From Bradyrhizobium semiaridum (GTDB lineage: Bacteria; Pseudomonadota; Alphaproteobacteria; Rhizobiales; Xanthobacteraceae): 64,000 nucleotides of DNA. Positions 30,435 to 39,720 of the stretch are shown piece by piece. The stretch covers positions 186,001-250,000 of the forward strand of contig NZ_JAGKJJ010000001.1 of assembly GCF_020329505.1 (NCBI RefSeq). Reading direction: 5' to 3'. Below the pieces are notes generated by a model. The model was given only the letters and a program-made list of their open reading frames with translations, did not search any database and was not told the origin of the DNA. The translations under genes were made by a program, and so were the position numbers. The stretch's first letter is position 1, and every line of letters begins with the position of its first letter.

Positions 30435-31018
30435 GGAAGTGCGGCCCAATCAGATCTGCTGCGGCGCGATCTCGTTCGAACGATCCGATCGTTCGCAGCT
30501 GTGATACTCGGCAATACACCCTGAGCGATCATCCGCTCTGGACCGAGATCTTTTGCTGCCCGGCCTGAGGAAAATACCTCTTAGGTCAATGCGACCGATT
30601 GACGCCCGGCCATCTCGTGTAGGTTTCGACGCCATGTAATGAATATAAAATCACTATTATGCCGGTTAGTGCATGCGGATCGCGCATGGAACCTGCCCAA
30701 ACCAAACTAGCGGCTGAGACAACCAACGCTTGCTCCAGCGGTCCTGAAGTACCATCTCTTCAACGTTCGGGACAACACCGAAAACCTGCGTAACGCATTG
30801 ATCCGATGCAAGTTGTTTCAGGAGCGCCAAGGCCCTTGAGACCGCCTTTCGGGGACGGATCAGAAGCGACCGAAAGTTTTAATCAAATCTTACCATCGGC
30901 ATGCGTTTTTAGCCTAGCTGCATCGCAACATCGGAACTACCGCGCTGCACCATATCATCTATATTCACTTCAACGATGAGGCTCTGAAAGGCTGAATCCG
31001 AACTACTAGGAGACTACC
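30435..31018. other. Gene-free, comparatively AT-rich stretch upstream of the DUF1127 gene
   Basis: 584 bases without a credible gene; open frames here are short and have no ribosome sites. It contains a perfect 19-base palindrome at 30477-30495 and, near 30960, an AT-rich CATATCATCTATATT segment that could be part of the DUF1127 promoter. Base composition is lower in GC than the surroundings, as often seen in long regulatory or decayed regions. Confidence 0.5.
30477..30495. promoter_or_regulatory. Perfect 19-bp palindrome (operator-like)
   Basis: CGAACGATC, one central base, GATCGTTCG. It lacks the T-run of a terminator and has the size of a dimeric regulator site. No regulator can be named, and the nearest gene downstream is over 500 bases away. 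Confidence 0.35.
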
Positions 31019-31171
31019 ATGTTGCTCTCGCTCATCCGCATGATCCAGGCTTTCCGGGATTATCAGCGCAATGTCAGCGAACTGTCCCAGCTCAGCGATC
31101 GCGAGCTGGCCGATATCGGCCTCGATCGCTCGGACATTCCGCGCGTTGCGGCCGGTACCTACAACGGCTAA
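31019..31171 (+). CDS. DUF1127 small protein
   Basis: 50 residues. The N-terminal helix MLLSLIRMIQAFRDYQRN is followed by the DUF1127 core LSDRELADIGLDRSDIPRVA. AGGAG lies seven bases before the ATG. Proteins of this family in alphaproteobacteria affect RNA turnover, phosphate and carbon metabolism or stress responses, and are often strongly expressed. A hairpin terminator follows at 31211, so it is a single-gene unit. Confidence 0.85.
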   Translation: MLLSLIRMIQAFRDYQRNVSELSQLSDRELADIGLDRSDIPRVAAGTYNG

Positions 31172-31210
31172 TCACCGGCAAGCCATCTGCAAGCCATCTG
31201 AATGACGGAT

Positions 31211-31242
31211 AACGCCCGCTCCTGCAGCGGGCGTTGTCGTTT
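31211..31242 (+). terminator. Terminator hairpin after the DUF1127 gene
   Basis: The perfect ten-base stem AACGCCCGCT / AGCGGGCGTT with a five-base loop is followed by GTCGTTT. The T-run is short, so efficiency is uncertain. Confidence 0.7.
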
Positions 31243-31352
31243 CCAGGGCCTTCCGTTCCGATTGGACACGGGAGCGGCGGTATCCACGTCGCTGGAAGGA
31301 CCATGGCTCGGTTTCAGATGCGCACGGGATCAAAACGCGCTAACGCTGCGCG

Positions 31353-32786
31353 ATGACACCGCATCACTCTTCTCTCCAACCCGTGCACATCGTCGGCGCG
31401 GGGCTCGCCGGCTCGGAAGCCGCCTGGCAGGTCGCCAATTCGGGCGTCCGCGTCGTCCTGCACGAGATGCGCCCGCAGCGGATGACCGAGGCACACCGCA
31501 CCGACGGCTGCGCCGAACTCGTCTGCTCGAATTCCTTCCGCTCGGACGACGCCGCCAACAACGCCGTCGGGCTGCTGCATGCCGAGATGCGGCGGCTGGG
31601 CTCGCTGATCATGCGGTCGGCGGACGCCAACCAGGTGCCCGCCGGCGGCGCACTGGCGGTCGATCGCGACGGCTTCTCCGCCGCCGTCACGCGGGCGCTG
31701 CACGAGCACCCGCTGATCGAGATCAGCCGCGAGGAAGTCGCGGGCCTGCCGCCGGCCGACTGGAGCAACGTTATCGTCGCAACCGGCCCCCTCACCTCGG
31801 CACCGCTCGCCGATGCCATCGGGCAGTTGACGGACGAGAATGCGCTGGCGTTCTTCGACGCGATCGCACCGATCGTGCACCGGGAGTCCATCGACATGTC
31901 GGTGGCCTGGTTCCAGTCGCGCTACGACAAGGTCGGGCCCGGCGGCACCGGCGCCGACTACATCAACTGCCCGATGACCAGAGAGCAGTACGACGCCTTT
32001 GTTGCAGCGTTGCTCGAAGGTGAGAAGGTCGACTTCAAGGAGTGGGAGACCAACACGCCTTATTTCGACGGCTGCCTGCCGGTCGAGGTGATGGCCGAGC
32101 GCGGCCACGAAACGCTGCGCCACGGGCCGATGAAGCCGGTGGGACTCACCAATCCGCACAATCCGACCGTGAAGCCGTATGCGATCGTGCAGCTCCGGCA
32201 GGACAACAAGCTCGGCACGCTCTACAACATCGTCGGTTTTCAGACTAAGCTGAAGCACGGTGCGCAACAGCGCGTGTTCCGGACCATTCCGGGGCTCGAA
32301 AAGGCCGAGTTCGCGCGCCTCGGCGGGCTGCATCGCAACACCTTCCTCAACTCGCCAAAGCTGCTCGATGCGCAATTGCGCCTGCGCGCGCAGCCGCGGC
32401 TGCGCTTTGCAGGACAGATGACGGGCTGCGAGGGCTACGTGGAATCGGCCAGCGTCGGGCTGGTCGCAGGGCTTTGCGCCGCGTCGGACGCGCGGGGCCT
32501 CGCGCTGACCCCGCCGCCTGCGACGACCGCGCTCGGCGCTCTGCTCGGCCACATCACCGGCGGCCATATCGAGACGATCGAGAGCGGCCCGCGCTCGTTC
32601 CAGCCGATGAACATCAATTTCGGCCTGTTCCCGCCGCTCGCCAATCCGCCGACCAGGAAACCGGACGGCTCGCGGCTGCGCGGCAACGAGAAGACCGTCG
32701 CCAAGAAGCAGGCGATGAGCGCTCGCGCGCTTGCCGATCTCGATCACTGGATCGCAGAGCACCTGCGCGTCGCGGTGGCGGCCTGA
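31353..32786 (+). CDS. trmFO: FAD/folate-dependent tRNA (uracil-5)-methyltransferase TrmFO
   Basis: Makes m5U54 in the T-loop of tRNA with methylenetetrahydrofolate and FADH2. The dinucleotide-binding motif is at the N-terminus ([14 protein letters not shown], residues 12-25). GidA/TrmFO family segments follow: [12 protein letters not shown], the Cys-containing [11 protein letters not shown], the active-site [14 protein letters not shown], and [17 protein letters not shown]. Its 477 residues are full length. The kinase-fusion gene starts 5 bases after its stop, so the two are probably co-transcribed. Confidence 0.95.
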   Translation: MTPHHSSLQPVHIVGAGLAGSEAAWQVANSGVRVVLHEMRPQRMTEAHRTDGCAELVCSNSFRSDDAANNAVGLLHAEMRRLGSLIMRSADANQVPAGGALAVDRDGFSAAVTRALHEHPLIEISREEVAGLPPADWSNVIVATGPLTSAPLADAIGQLTDENALAFFDAIAPIVHRESIDMSVAWFQSRYDKVGPGGTGADYINCPMTREQYDAFVAALLEGEKVDFKEWETNTPYFDGCLPVEVMAERGHETLRHGPMKPVGLTNPHNPTVKPYAIVQLRQDNKLGTLYNIVGFQTKLKHGAQQRVFRTIPGLEKAEFARLGGLHRNTFLNSPKLLDAQLRLRAQPRLRFAGQMTGCEGYVESASVGLVAGLCAASDARGLALTPPPATTALGALLGHITGGHIETIESGPRSFQPMNINFGLFPPLANPPTRKPDGSRLRGNEKTVAKKQAMSARALADLDHWIAEHLRVAVAA

Positions 32787-32791
32787 GCATC

Positions 32792-33895
32792 ATGAGCCTG
32801 CCGAAAGACGACGCGGCCACCCTGTCGGCGCGATGGAGCCAGGGCGTGCTGCTCAAGCGCGATGTGTTTTCCACCGTCGAGCGCGGCCGCTTCCGCGCTG
32901 AAGATGGGGAGGTCGAGGGCGTGCTGCGCCGGCTCGACCAGGTGCCGTTCTGGTCGTTCGGACTTGCGCTCCATCTGTTCTGGCGCGAGCGCCGCGCGCT
33001 GACCTTGGCGCGCGATCTCGACGTCGGACCACGACTGCTGTGGGCCGGGCGGCGCGCGCTGGTGCGCGGCTTCATCGACGGCGTGGCGCTGCACTTGGCC
33101 AAGCCGCGCGGCGACGTCGCCTATTTCCGTTCGGCGAAGGCCGCGCTGCGCAGGCTGCACCGTGCCGGCATCTGCCACAACGATCTCGCCAAGGAGCAGA
33201 ACTGGCTGGTCGGCCACGACGGCCGCGCCTACGTTACCGACTTCCAGCTCGCCGCCTGCTTCAAGAGCCGCAGCCGGCTGTTCCGCATCGCGGCCTATGA
33301 GGATCTGCGTCATCTCCTGAAGCACAAGCGCAGCTACGCGCCCGAGGCGCTGACGCCGAAGGAACGCAAGGTGCTGGCACGGAAATCCCCGTTCGCCAGC
33401 ATCTGGCTCAAGACCGGCAAGAAAGTCTACCAAGCGATCACGCGCGGCATCTTCAACTTCACCGACCGCGAAGGCGGCGGCCGGCGGCTGGTCAACGATG
33501 CGCCCGTACTGGCCGACCTGATTCGCAAGAACCCTGACGTGCGCGACACCGCGATCGTCGCCTTCGCCGACCGGCGCGTCGGCGTCGGACTCTACGCCTT
33601 CGTCGAAGCCGATCAGTCCGCGCTGGAGAAGACGCTGCGCAACGAGCTTGCGGCGGCGAGAGGCGTCAAGCCGCCCGAGCATATCCAGATCGTGCACGCG
33701 CTGCCGCGCGATGCCGCCGGCAAGCCGCGCACCGAGATCCTGCAACTCGTCGCCATGAATCAGATCGACCTCATCGAACCGATGATGCGCAGCGACGCCG
33801 ACCGCGAATTCCTCAAGGACATTCTCGAGCAGCGGAAAAATCTGCGCGATCGCTTCAATTTCGAAGTCGCCGAGATGGATCGCGCGTCGCGCTGA
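32792..33895 (+). CDS. Kinase-fold protein fused to an acyl-CoA-ligase-type C-terminal domain
   Basis: 367 residues. Residues 20-180 look like an atypical protein or small-molecule kinase: catalytic loop GICHNDLAKEQNW (Asp131, Asn137) and a DFG-equivalent TDFQ (Asp150), in the RIO/Kdo-kinase style. Residues about 240-320 resemble the mobile C-terminal domain of AMP-forming ligases: DVRDTAIVAFADRRVGVGLY, then LPRDAAGKPRTEIL with Lys311 in the place of the ligase catalytic Lys. No adenylation core is present. A helical tail ends the protein. It starts 5 bases after trmFO. The substrate of either half is unknown. Confidence 0.7.
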   Translation: MSLPKDDAATLSARWSQGVLLKRDVFSTVERGRFRAEDGEVEGVLRRLDQVPFWSFGLALHLFWRERRALTLARDLDVGPRLLWAGRRALVRGFIDGVALHLAKPRGDVAYFRSAKAALRRLHRAGICHNDLAKEQNWLVGHDGRAYVTDFQLAACFKSRSRLFRIAAYEDLRHLLKHKRSYAPEALTPKERKVLARKSPFASIWLKTGKKVYQAITRGIFNFTDREGGGRRLVNDAPVLADLIRKNPDVRDTAIVAFADRRVGVGLYAFVEADQSALEKTLRNELAAARGVKPPEHIQIVHALPRDAAGKPRTEILQLVAMNQIDLIEPMMRSDADREFLKDILEQRKNLRDRFNFEVAEMDRASR

Positions 33896-33976
33896 ACAGG
33901 CGCGCTGCGGCCCTCGACAAATGCGTGGCGAAACCGCACTCTTGCAGGCGGCTAGCGCGCTCAAGGGACAAACTTC

Positions 33977-34261
33977 ATGCCACTGACCCGTGGCCGTATC
34001 GGGGGCTACGATTCCGAACGCCTGGCGTTCGGTTTCACCATGATGAACGGCGATCAGGAAATCGAATGCCAGATCAGCGATGCTGCGATGGACGAGCTGG
34101 CGGGCACCAAGGGAACGCCGAGCATGGCGCGCCAGGCCCAGTTCATCGCCCTGCGCGATGCTATCGAGCAGATCGCATCCGACCTCTATGACAGCGGCCC
34201 GGTAATCAAGGGCGCGACGATCCGGCTGTTCACCAAGCACATCGAAAAAGGTCGAAGCTAA
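33977..34261 (+). CDS. DUF1488-type protein
   Basis: 94 residues. It begins MPLTRGRIGGYDSERLAFGF, with a short beta-rich N-terminal half and a helical segment around MARQAQFIALRDAIEQIASDLYD, compatible with DUF1488. No signal peptide or membrane segment is seen. Function unknown. Its stop overlaps, tail to tail, the last four bases of the convergent phytoene-synthase-like gene. Confidence 0.65.
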   Translation: MPLTRGRIGGYDSERLAFGFTMMNGDQEIECQISDAAMDELAGTKGTPSMARQAQFIALRDAIEQIASDLYDSGPVIKGATIRLFTKHIEKGRS

Positions 34262-35121
34262 GCGCCGAACTGCCGCCCGCGGGCGGCGCGCCACAAGGTC
34301 CAGAGCACGCGCAGCCGCGACGCCGGCTTGGGCAGGAACGGATCGTAGTCGGCCCGCGCCATCAGCGTGAGCTCGCGCCGGACTTGCGCCAGCGGCAGGA
34401 AGACGCGCCTGACTTCGGAGGGCACATCGGCGAGCAAGTCGAGCGCGGTCGCGAGATGACGCTGCGCCTCGCCCGCGAGCTGAGCGACGGATGCGCGGAT
34501 TGCCGGCGTCGGCTTGCCGGCAAAGACCTCCGCCGTGCTGCTGCCGTGCTGCTGCAATATCTCCAGCGGCAGGAATAGCTGCTGCCGCGACGCATCGCGC
34601 GCCAGCGTCGCGATCACCTGCGCCATGCCCTGCGCGAGGCCGGCATGGCGCGCCAGATGATCAATTGCCTCCGACGGCCGCGCCATCACGCGCGCGACGA
34701 GCAAGAACAGCGCCGAGGCAGTGGCCTCGAGATAACCCTCGAGCGCGGCCAGCGACGGCATCGGATCGTTGTAGAGGTCGAACTGGTGCTCCTCGACCAG
34801 GCGCGACAGCGCCGATACCGGCAGGCGGTGCTTGCGGATGGTCTGCAGCAGCTCGGCCGCGACCGGATTGCCCTCGATGCTGCCGTGCTCCGTGCCGGCC
34901 AGCATGTCGCTCCACCATTGCAGCCGCATCTCGCCTGGCAGTGGCTGGCTGACCAGCTCGTGCACCCGCGTGACCTCGACGTTGAAGGCCCAGATCGACA
35001 GCAGCGCCCGGCGCTCGGGGGCAGGCACGAACAAGGTCGATGCGTAGCGCACGAAATCATGGGTCCGCACCAGATCGGCGCAGATGGCCGCGCCGTCCTT
35101 CGGTGCGTCGGTCGCCGTCAT
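34258..35121 (-). CDS. Squalene/phytoene-synthase-like protein (NDUFAF6 homologue)
   Basis: 287 residues of the trans-isoprenyl-diphosphate synthase fold, beginning around DFVRYASTLFVPAPERRALLS and including LQWWSDMLAGTEHGS. The Asp-rich catalytic motifs of true squalene or phytoene synthases are weak or missing, as in the mitochondrial complex I assembly factor NDUFAF6. It overlaps by four bases (ATGA) with the Mth938-domain gene, whose human homologue NDUFAF3 also assembles complex I. Role in complex I assembly is inferred from homology and pairing; isoprenoid synthesis is the alternative. Confidence 0.8.
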   Translation of the reverse strand: MTATDAPKDGAAICADLVRTHDFVRYASTLFVPAPERRALLSIWAFNVEVTRVHELVSQPLPGEMRLQWWSDMLAGTEHGSIEGNPVAAELLQTIRKHRLPVSALSRLVEEHQFDLYNDPMPSLAALEGYLEATASALFLLVARVMARPSEAIDHLARHAGLAQGMAQVIATLARDASRQQLFLPLEILQQHGSSTAEVFAGKPTPAIRASVAQLAGEAQRHLATALDLLADVPSEVRRVFLPLAQVRRELTLMARADYDPFLPKPASRLRVLWTLWRAARGRQFGA

Positions 35122-35501
35122 GGCACCGCGATCAGCGCCGCCGCGACGCGCCGCCGCTCGCCCAGCATGACGTTGTAGGTGCGGATCGCGGGACCCGTCT
35201 GCATGGCGTCGAGCACCACATGCACCGCACGCAGGGCCTCGCGCAGGCGCTTTGGCGGGACCCAGACCTCATTGCCGGTGCCGACGATCAACGTGTCGAT
35301 CGCGTTCGCTGCCGCAAATACCTTTTGCAGCGAATATTCGTCGATCTCCCGCGGCCCAGTCACCGGCCACGCCCACATCGAGTCAGGCAGGCACAGCAGC
35401 GAGCCACGATGCGACATATCGGCGAATGCGAAGCCACCTTTGCCGTAGGCTTCGATCGGCGCCGACCTCGGAAGATGGGGAGCGTCCGAGGGATTGCTCA
35501 T
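35118..35501 (-). CDS. Mth938/NDUFAF3-like domain protein
   Basis: 127 residues. The core is IEAYGKGGFAFADMSHRGSL, SLQKVFAAANAIDTLIVGTG, and VVLDAMQTGPAIRTYNVMLGE. These match the Mth938 fold of human NDUFAF3, a complex I assembly factor. It starts 6 bases after secF's stop, and its end overlaps the next gene by four bases, so yajC-secD-secF-Mth938-phytoene-synthase-like reads as one operon. The function in bacteria is not settled. Confidence 0.85.
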   Translation of the reverse strand: MSNPSDAPHLPRSAPIEAYGKGGFAFADMSHRGSLLCLPDSMWAWPVTGPREIDEYSLQKVFAAANAIDTLIVGTGNEVWVPPKRLREALRAVHVVLDAMQTGPAIRTYNVMLGERRRVAAALIAVP

Positions 35502-35507
35502 GACCAG

Positions 35508-36536
35508 CTACTTCTTGGCTGCCGCGCCCGGCTTCTGCTCGGCCGCCTCCGCCGCCGACTCGCCCCGCGTGGTGTGAACGCCGAGATAGATCAGGATCGG
35601 CGCCGCAATGAAGATCGAGGTATAGGTGCCGACCAGCACCACGCCGAACATCATCACCGCGGTGAAGCTGTGGATCGCCGTGCCGCCGAACAGCAGCAAT
35701 GCGAGCAGCGCCAGGGTCACCGTGACGTGGGTGATGATCGAGCGCGACAGGGTCGAATTGATCGATTCGTTAAGCAGCTGCGGCATCGGCATCTTCTTGT
35801 AGCGCCGCAGCATCTCGCGGATACGGTCGTAGATGACGACGGTGTCGTTCAGCGAATAGCCCAGAATGGTCAGCAGCGCCGCGATGCTGGTCAGGTCGAA
35901 ATCGACCTGGGTGATCGACATGAAGCCGATGGTCAGCACGATATCGTGGACGTTGGCGATCATGGCGCCGAGCGCGAACTGCCACTCGAAGCGGAACCAG
36001 AGATACATCAGGATGCCGACGATCGCGAACATTAGGCCGAGCATGCCGTAAGCGAGCAGCTCGCCGGAGACGCGCGGCCCCACCACCTCGACGCGGCGGT
36101 AATCGACGGAATCGCCGAGCGCGCCGCGCACCTTGGTTACCGCGTCCTGCTGCGCCTTGTCGCCGCCGGGCTGCTCGGCGACGCGGATCAGGACTTCGGC
36201 CGGGCCGCCGAACTGCTGCAACTGGACTTCGCCGAGACCGAGACTGCTCAATGTCGTGCGCATGCCGGCGATGTCGGCGGTGCCGGACTTCGCCCGCACC
36301 TCCAGCAGCGTGCCGCCCTTGAAGTCGATGCCGAAGTTCAGGCCGTGGGTGAAGAACAGCGTGATCGCGAGGATCGAGAGCAGCGCCGACACCGGGAAGC
36401 TGATGCGGCGGAAGCGGGTGAAATCGAAATGCGTATCGTCGGGCACGATGCGCAACGACGGCATGAGGCCGAGCGCCGCGACCACGGTCAGGACGGCGAT
36501 CAGGATACCAAGGCCGATGAGAACGTAATGAGTCAC
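35508..36536 (-). CDS. secF: Protein translocase subunit SecF
   Basis: Inner-membrane partner of SecD that uses the proton gradient to pull exported proteins across the membrane. Six transmembrane helices are present. The periplasmic P1-like region includes the family motif GLNFGIDFKGGTLLEV. The C-terminal helices contain SLNDTVVIYDRIRE, the conserved Asp/Arg segment of the proton path. The 342 residues are typical. It starts 10 bases after secD's stop. Confidence 0.95.
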   Translation of the reverse strand: MTHYVLIGLGILIAVLTVVAALGLMPSLRIVPDDTHFDFTRFRRISFPVSALLSILAITLFFTHGLNFGIDFKGGTLLEVRAKSGTADIAGMRTTLSSLGLGEVQLQQFGGPAEVLIRVAEQPGGDKAQQDAVTKVRGALGDSVDYRRVEVVGPRVSGELLAYGMLGLMFAIVGILMYLWFRFEWQFALGAMIANVHDIVLTIGFMSITQVDFDLTSIAALLTILGYSLNDTVVIYDRIREMLRRYKKMPMPQLLNESINSTLSRSIITHVTVTLALLALLLFGGTAIHSFTAVMMFGVVLVGTYTSIFIAAPILIYLGVHTTRGESAAEAAEQKPGAAAKK

Positions 36537-36546
36537 AACAGGCCTC

Positions 36547-38148
36547 TCAGATCGGCACGGTTTGCGGCCGCTTCCAGCGCACCCACGCGGCGACGATCAG
36601 GCGCGTCATCGTGAAGGCGGTGAACACCGTGGTGATGATGCCGATGCCGAGCGTCACGGCAAAACCGCGCACCGGTCCGGTGCCGATATAGAACAGCACC
36701 GCAGCGGCAATGAAAGTGGTGATGTTGGAGTCGAGGATGGTGGCGAGCGCCCGCTTGAAGCCGGCGTCGATCGCCGAGATCGCGTTGCGCCCGCCGCGCA
36801 GTTCCTCGCGGATGCGCTCGTAGATCAGCACGTTGGAGTCGACCGCGATGCCGACGGTGAGCACGATGCCCGCGATGCCGGGCAGCGTCAGCGTGGCGTT
36901 GAGCAGCGACAACAGGCCGAAGATCATCGCGACGTTGATGACGACGGCGATATTAGCGAACACGCCGAACAGCCGGTAGGTCACCAGCATGAACACGATG
37001 ACGAGGATCGAGCCGACATAGGCCGCAAGCTCGCCCTTCTCGATCGAGTCCTGGCCGAGGCCGGGACCAACGGTGCGCTCCTCGACCACGGCGAGCGGTG
37101 CCGGCAGCGCGCCGGCGCGCAGCAGGATGGCGAGATCGTTGGCAGATTGCACCGTGAAGCTGCCCGAGATCTGGCCCTGCCCGCCGGTGATCGGCTCGCG
37201 GATCACCGGCGCCGAGATCACCTTGTTGTCGAGCACGATCGCAAACGGCAGGCCGACATTCTCCGAGGTCGCCTGCGCGAATTTGCGGGCGCCCGAGGTG
37301 TTGAACTTGAAGCTGACGATCGGCTCGCCGGTGCGCTGGTCGAAGCCGGGCTGCGCGTCGGTCAGATCGCCGCCGGAGACCAGCACCTGCTTCTTGACGA
37401 CGTACGGCACCGGTGGCGGCGAGGCGCTCATCAACAGTTCGGAGTCGGGCGGCACCCGGCCCTGCGTGGCCTGGTCGGGCGACACCGAGGTGTCGACCAT
37501 GCGGAATTCCATCTTGGCGGTCTTGCCGAGCAGCTCCTTGAGCCGCGTCGGGTCCTGCAGACCGGGCACCTGCACCAGGATGCGGTCCGAACCCTGGCGC
37601 TGGATCACGGGCTCGACGGTGCCGAGCTCATTGACGCGCCGCTCGACGATCTGGATCGACTGCTCGATGGTCTTGCGCATGCGGTCGAGCATCGCGGCCT
37701 GCGGGATCGTCAGGCGGATCACGCCGCCGCCGGCATCGGCTACCTCGAGATCGCGCTGGCCGCCCGATCCCATCAGGCCGCCGATCGGCTGCGCGAGGTC
37801 GCGCAGCTTGGACAGCGCGGTCGCGGCTTCGGTGTCGCGCGTGACGCGAACCTCGACGGCGTCATTGCGGACGGCAAGGCCGGTATAGGCAATCTTGGCA
37901 TCGCGCAGCACGCGCCGCACATCGTCGCGAACGGCGTCCAGCCGCTCCTTCTTCACGTAGTTGGCGTCGACCTCGAGCAGCAGATAGGAGCCGCCCTGCA
38001 GGTCGAGGCCGAGGACGAGGCGCCGCTGCGCCCAGGCCGGCCAGGACTTGACCTGCTGCTCGGGGAAGAAGTTCGGCACGGCGCACAGGCAGACCACCAG
38101 CGCTGTGAGAATGATCGCCAGCGCCTTCCACCGCGTGAAATACAACAT
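36547..38148 (-). CDS. secD: Protein translocase subunit SecD
   Basis: SecDF subunit with a large periplasmic domain. The N-terminal helix (ALAIILTALVVCLCAVPNFF) is followed by the GLDLQGGSYLLLEVD motif, the P1 head, and six C-terminal helices. The helix containing GIVLTVGIAVDSNVLIYERIREE carries the proton-path Asp, and the GRNAISAIDAGFKRALATILDSN segment is diagnostic. Its 533 residues are full length. It follows yajC by 35 bases in the same operon. Confidence 0.96.
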   Translation of the reverse strand: MLYFTRWKALAIILTALVVCLCAVPNFFPEQQVKSWPAWAQRRLVLGLDLQGGSYLLLEVDANYVKKERLDAVRDDVRRVLRDAKIAYTGLAVRNDAVEVRVTRDTEAATALSKLRDLAQPIGGLMGSGGQRDLEVADAGGGVIRLTIPQAAMLDRMRKTIEQSIQIVERRVNELGTVEPVIQRQGSDRILVQVPGLQDPTRLKELLGKTAKMEFRMVDTSVSPDQATQGRVPPDSELLMSASPPPVPYVVKKQVLVSGGDLTDAQPGFDQRTGEPIVSFKFNTSGARKFAQATSENVGLPFAIVLDNKVISAPVIREPITGGQGQISGSFTVQSANDLAILLRAGALPAPLAVVEERTVGPGLGQDSIEKGELAAYVGSILVIVFMLVTYRLFGVFANIAVVINVAMIFGLLSLLNATLTLPGIAGIVLTVGIAVDSNVLIYERIREELRGGRNAISAIDAGFKRALATILDSNITTFIAAAVLFYIGTGPVRGFAVTLGIGIITTVFTAFTMTRLIVAAWVRWKRPQTVPI

Positions 38149-38183
38149 GGAGTTGACCTGTCAGATTCCAGAAGCCGCGGCGA

Positions 38184-38543
38184 TCACTTCGCGGGCGCCT
38201 CGTCCTTGGTGTCGCCCTTCGCCGGCTCGCCCTTGGCGCGCACGCCGGAGATCATCTGCCGCATCTGCCGGACCCGGACGCCGTCCGAAATCTCGAACTC
38301 GATCTGGTCGTCGTCGACCACCTTGGTCACCTTGCCGACCAGGCCGCCCGAGGTCACGATGGTGTCGCCGCGGCGGATGTTCTTCACGAGTTCGGCGTGA
38401 TCGCGCACCTTCTTCTGCTGCGGACGCAGAATCAGGAAGTACATGATAACGAAGATCAGCGCGAACGGCAGCAGCGACATCAACATGCTGTTGGCGTCGC
38501 CGCCCGCTCCAGCAGCCTGGGCAAACGCAGGAGTAATCAGCAT
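38184..38543 (-). CDS. yajC: Preprotein translocase accessory subunit YajC
   Basis: 119 residues with one transmembrane helix (LLPFALIFVIMYFLILRPQ). The YajC cytoplasmic domain follows: QKKVRDHAELVKNIRRGDTIV, TSGGLVGKVTKVVDDDQIEFEI. A charged Lys/Glu/Ala tail ends the protein. It is the first gene of the secDF operon and associates with SecDF in the membrane. It is divergent from the DUF815 ATPase gene. Confidence 0.93.
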   Translation of the reverse strand: MLITPAFAQAAGAGGDANSMLMSLLPFALIFVIMYFLILRPQQKKVRDHAELVKNIRRGDTIVTSGGLVGKVTKVVDDDQIEFEISDGVRVRQMRQMISGVRAKGEPAKGDTKDEAPAK

Positions 38544-38734
38544 TCGGACGATCCTCGGGTAAGACGGGAAAGAACCGGCAGCGCGCCCTGTCCCATGGGC
38601 GGTATGGCGGTCCGGACAAATTCGCGCGGACTATAGCGGCCGCGGTCCCAATTGCAACGTTAACGGCCGTCCATTTAGGGCGCTTGCGGGCGGAGCGCCA
38701 GCCCGATAAGGCTGCGCCGTCAGGAACTGGAAAA

Positions 38735-39712
38735 ATGCCGAAAAAAACCAACAAAACAGCCAGCAAGCCCGCGTCCAGAGCCGCCGCCAAGACGGCCGCA
38801 AAAGCCGCGACAAAACGCCCGGAAGCAGCCTTCGATGGCATGACCGCCGAGCGCATCGCCACGGCTCTCGAGAGCATCGCCATCCTGCTCGCGGAGGCCG
38901 CCACGGACATAGAGCCGGAGGCGGCCGAGTCGTTCGCCGCCGCGGACGCCTTCGTCTGGCATCCCGATGGCCGCCTCACCCCGGTGCCGCGCGTCAGCCG
39001 GGTCGAGATCAGCCTGCTCAAGGGCGTCGACCGGATGCGCGACATCCTGATGGAGAACACCGAGCGCTTCGCCAACGGCTACCCCGCCAACAATGCGCTG
39101 CTGTGGGGCGCGCGCGGCATGGGCAAGTCCTCGCTGGTGAAGGCCGTTCACGCCAGCATCAATGTCAACCGCAAGCCGGCCGACCGGCTGAAGCTGATCG
39201 AGATCCACCGCGAGGACATCGAGAGCCTGCCCGGCCTGATGGAGCTGCTGCGCAGCTCATCCTTCCGCTTCATCGTGTTCTGCGACGATCTCTCGTTCGA
39301 CGGCAACGATGCCTCCTACAAGTCGCTGAAGGCGGTGCTGGAAGGCGGCATCGAGGGACGCCCGGACAACGTGATCCTCTACGCGACCTCGAACCGGCGG
39401 CATCTGCTGGCGCGCGAGATGATCGAGAACGAGCGCTCGACCGCGATCAATCCGGGCGAAGCGGTCGAGGAGAAGGTGTCGCTGTCGGATCGCTTCGGGC
39501 TCTGGCTCGGCTTCCACCGCTGCAGCCAGGACGAGTACCTCGCGATGGTGAACGGCTATTGCGACCATTACGGCATCAAGCTCGCCGGCGACGAGCTCGA
39601 ACGCGAGGCCCTGGAATGGTCGACCACCCGTGGCTCACGCTCCGGCCGTGTCGCCTGGCAGTTCGTGCAGGAGCTGGCCGGCCGCTTGGGCGTGCGGCTG
39701 AGCGGCAAGTAG
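38735..39712 (+). CDS. DUF815 AAA-type ATPase
   Basis: 325 residues. An Ala/Lys-rich basic N-terminal tail (about 1-40) may bind nucleic acid. Walker A is LLWGARGMGKSSLVKA and the Walker-B-like stretch is FIVFCDDLSF. The downstream YKSLKAVLEGGIEGRPDNV and LYATSNRRHLLAREM segments are typical of the DUF815 family. ATG 38735 with AGGA upstream is preferred to a TTG at 38684. Function unknown; divergent transcription from yajC is, as I recall, common in related genomes. Confidence 0.85.
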   Translation: MPKKTNKTASKPASRAAAKTAAKAATKRPEAAFDGMTAERIATALESIAILLAEAATDIEPEAAESFAAADAFVWHPDGRLTPVPRVSRVEISLLKGVDRMRDILMENTERFANGYPANNALLWGARGMGKSSLVKAVHASINVNRKPADRLKLIEIHREDIESLPGLMELLRSSSFRFIVFCDDLSFDGNDASYKSLKAVLEGGIEGRPDNVILYATSNRRHLLAREMIENERSTAINPGEAVEEKVSLSDRFGLWLGFHRCSQDEYLAMVNGYCDHYGIKLAGDELEREALEWSTTRGSRSGRVAWQFVQELAGRLGVRLSGK

Positions 39713-39720
39713 CGGCACAC

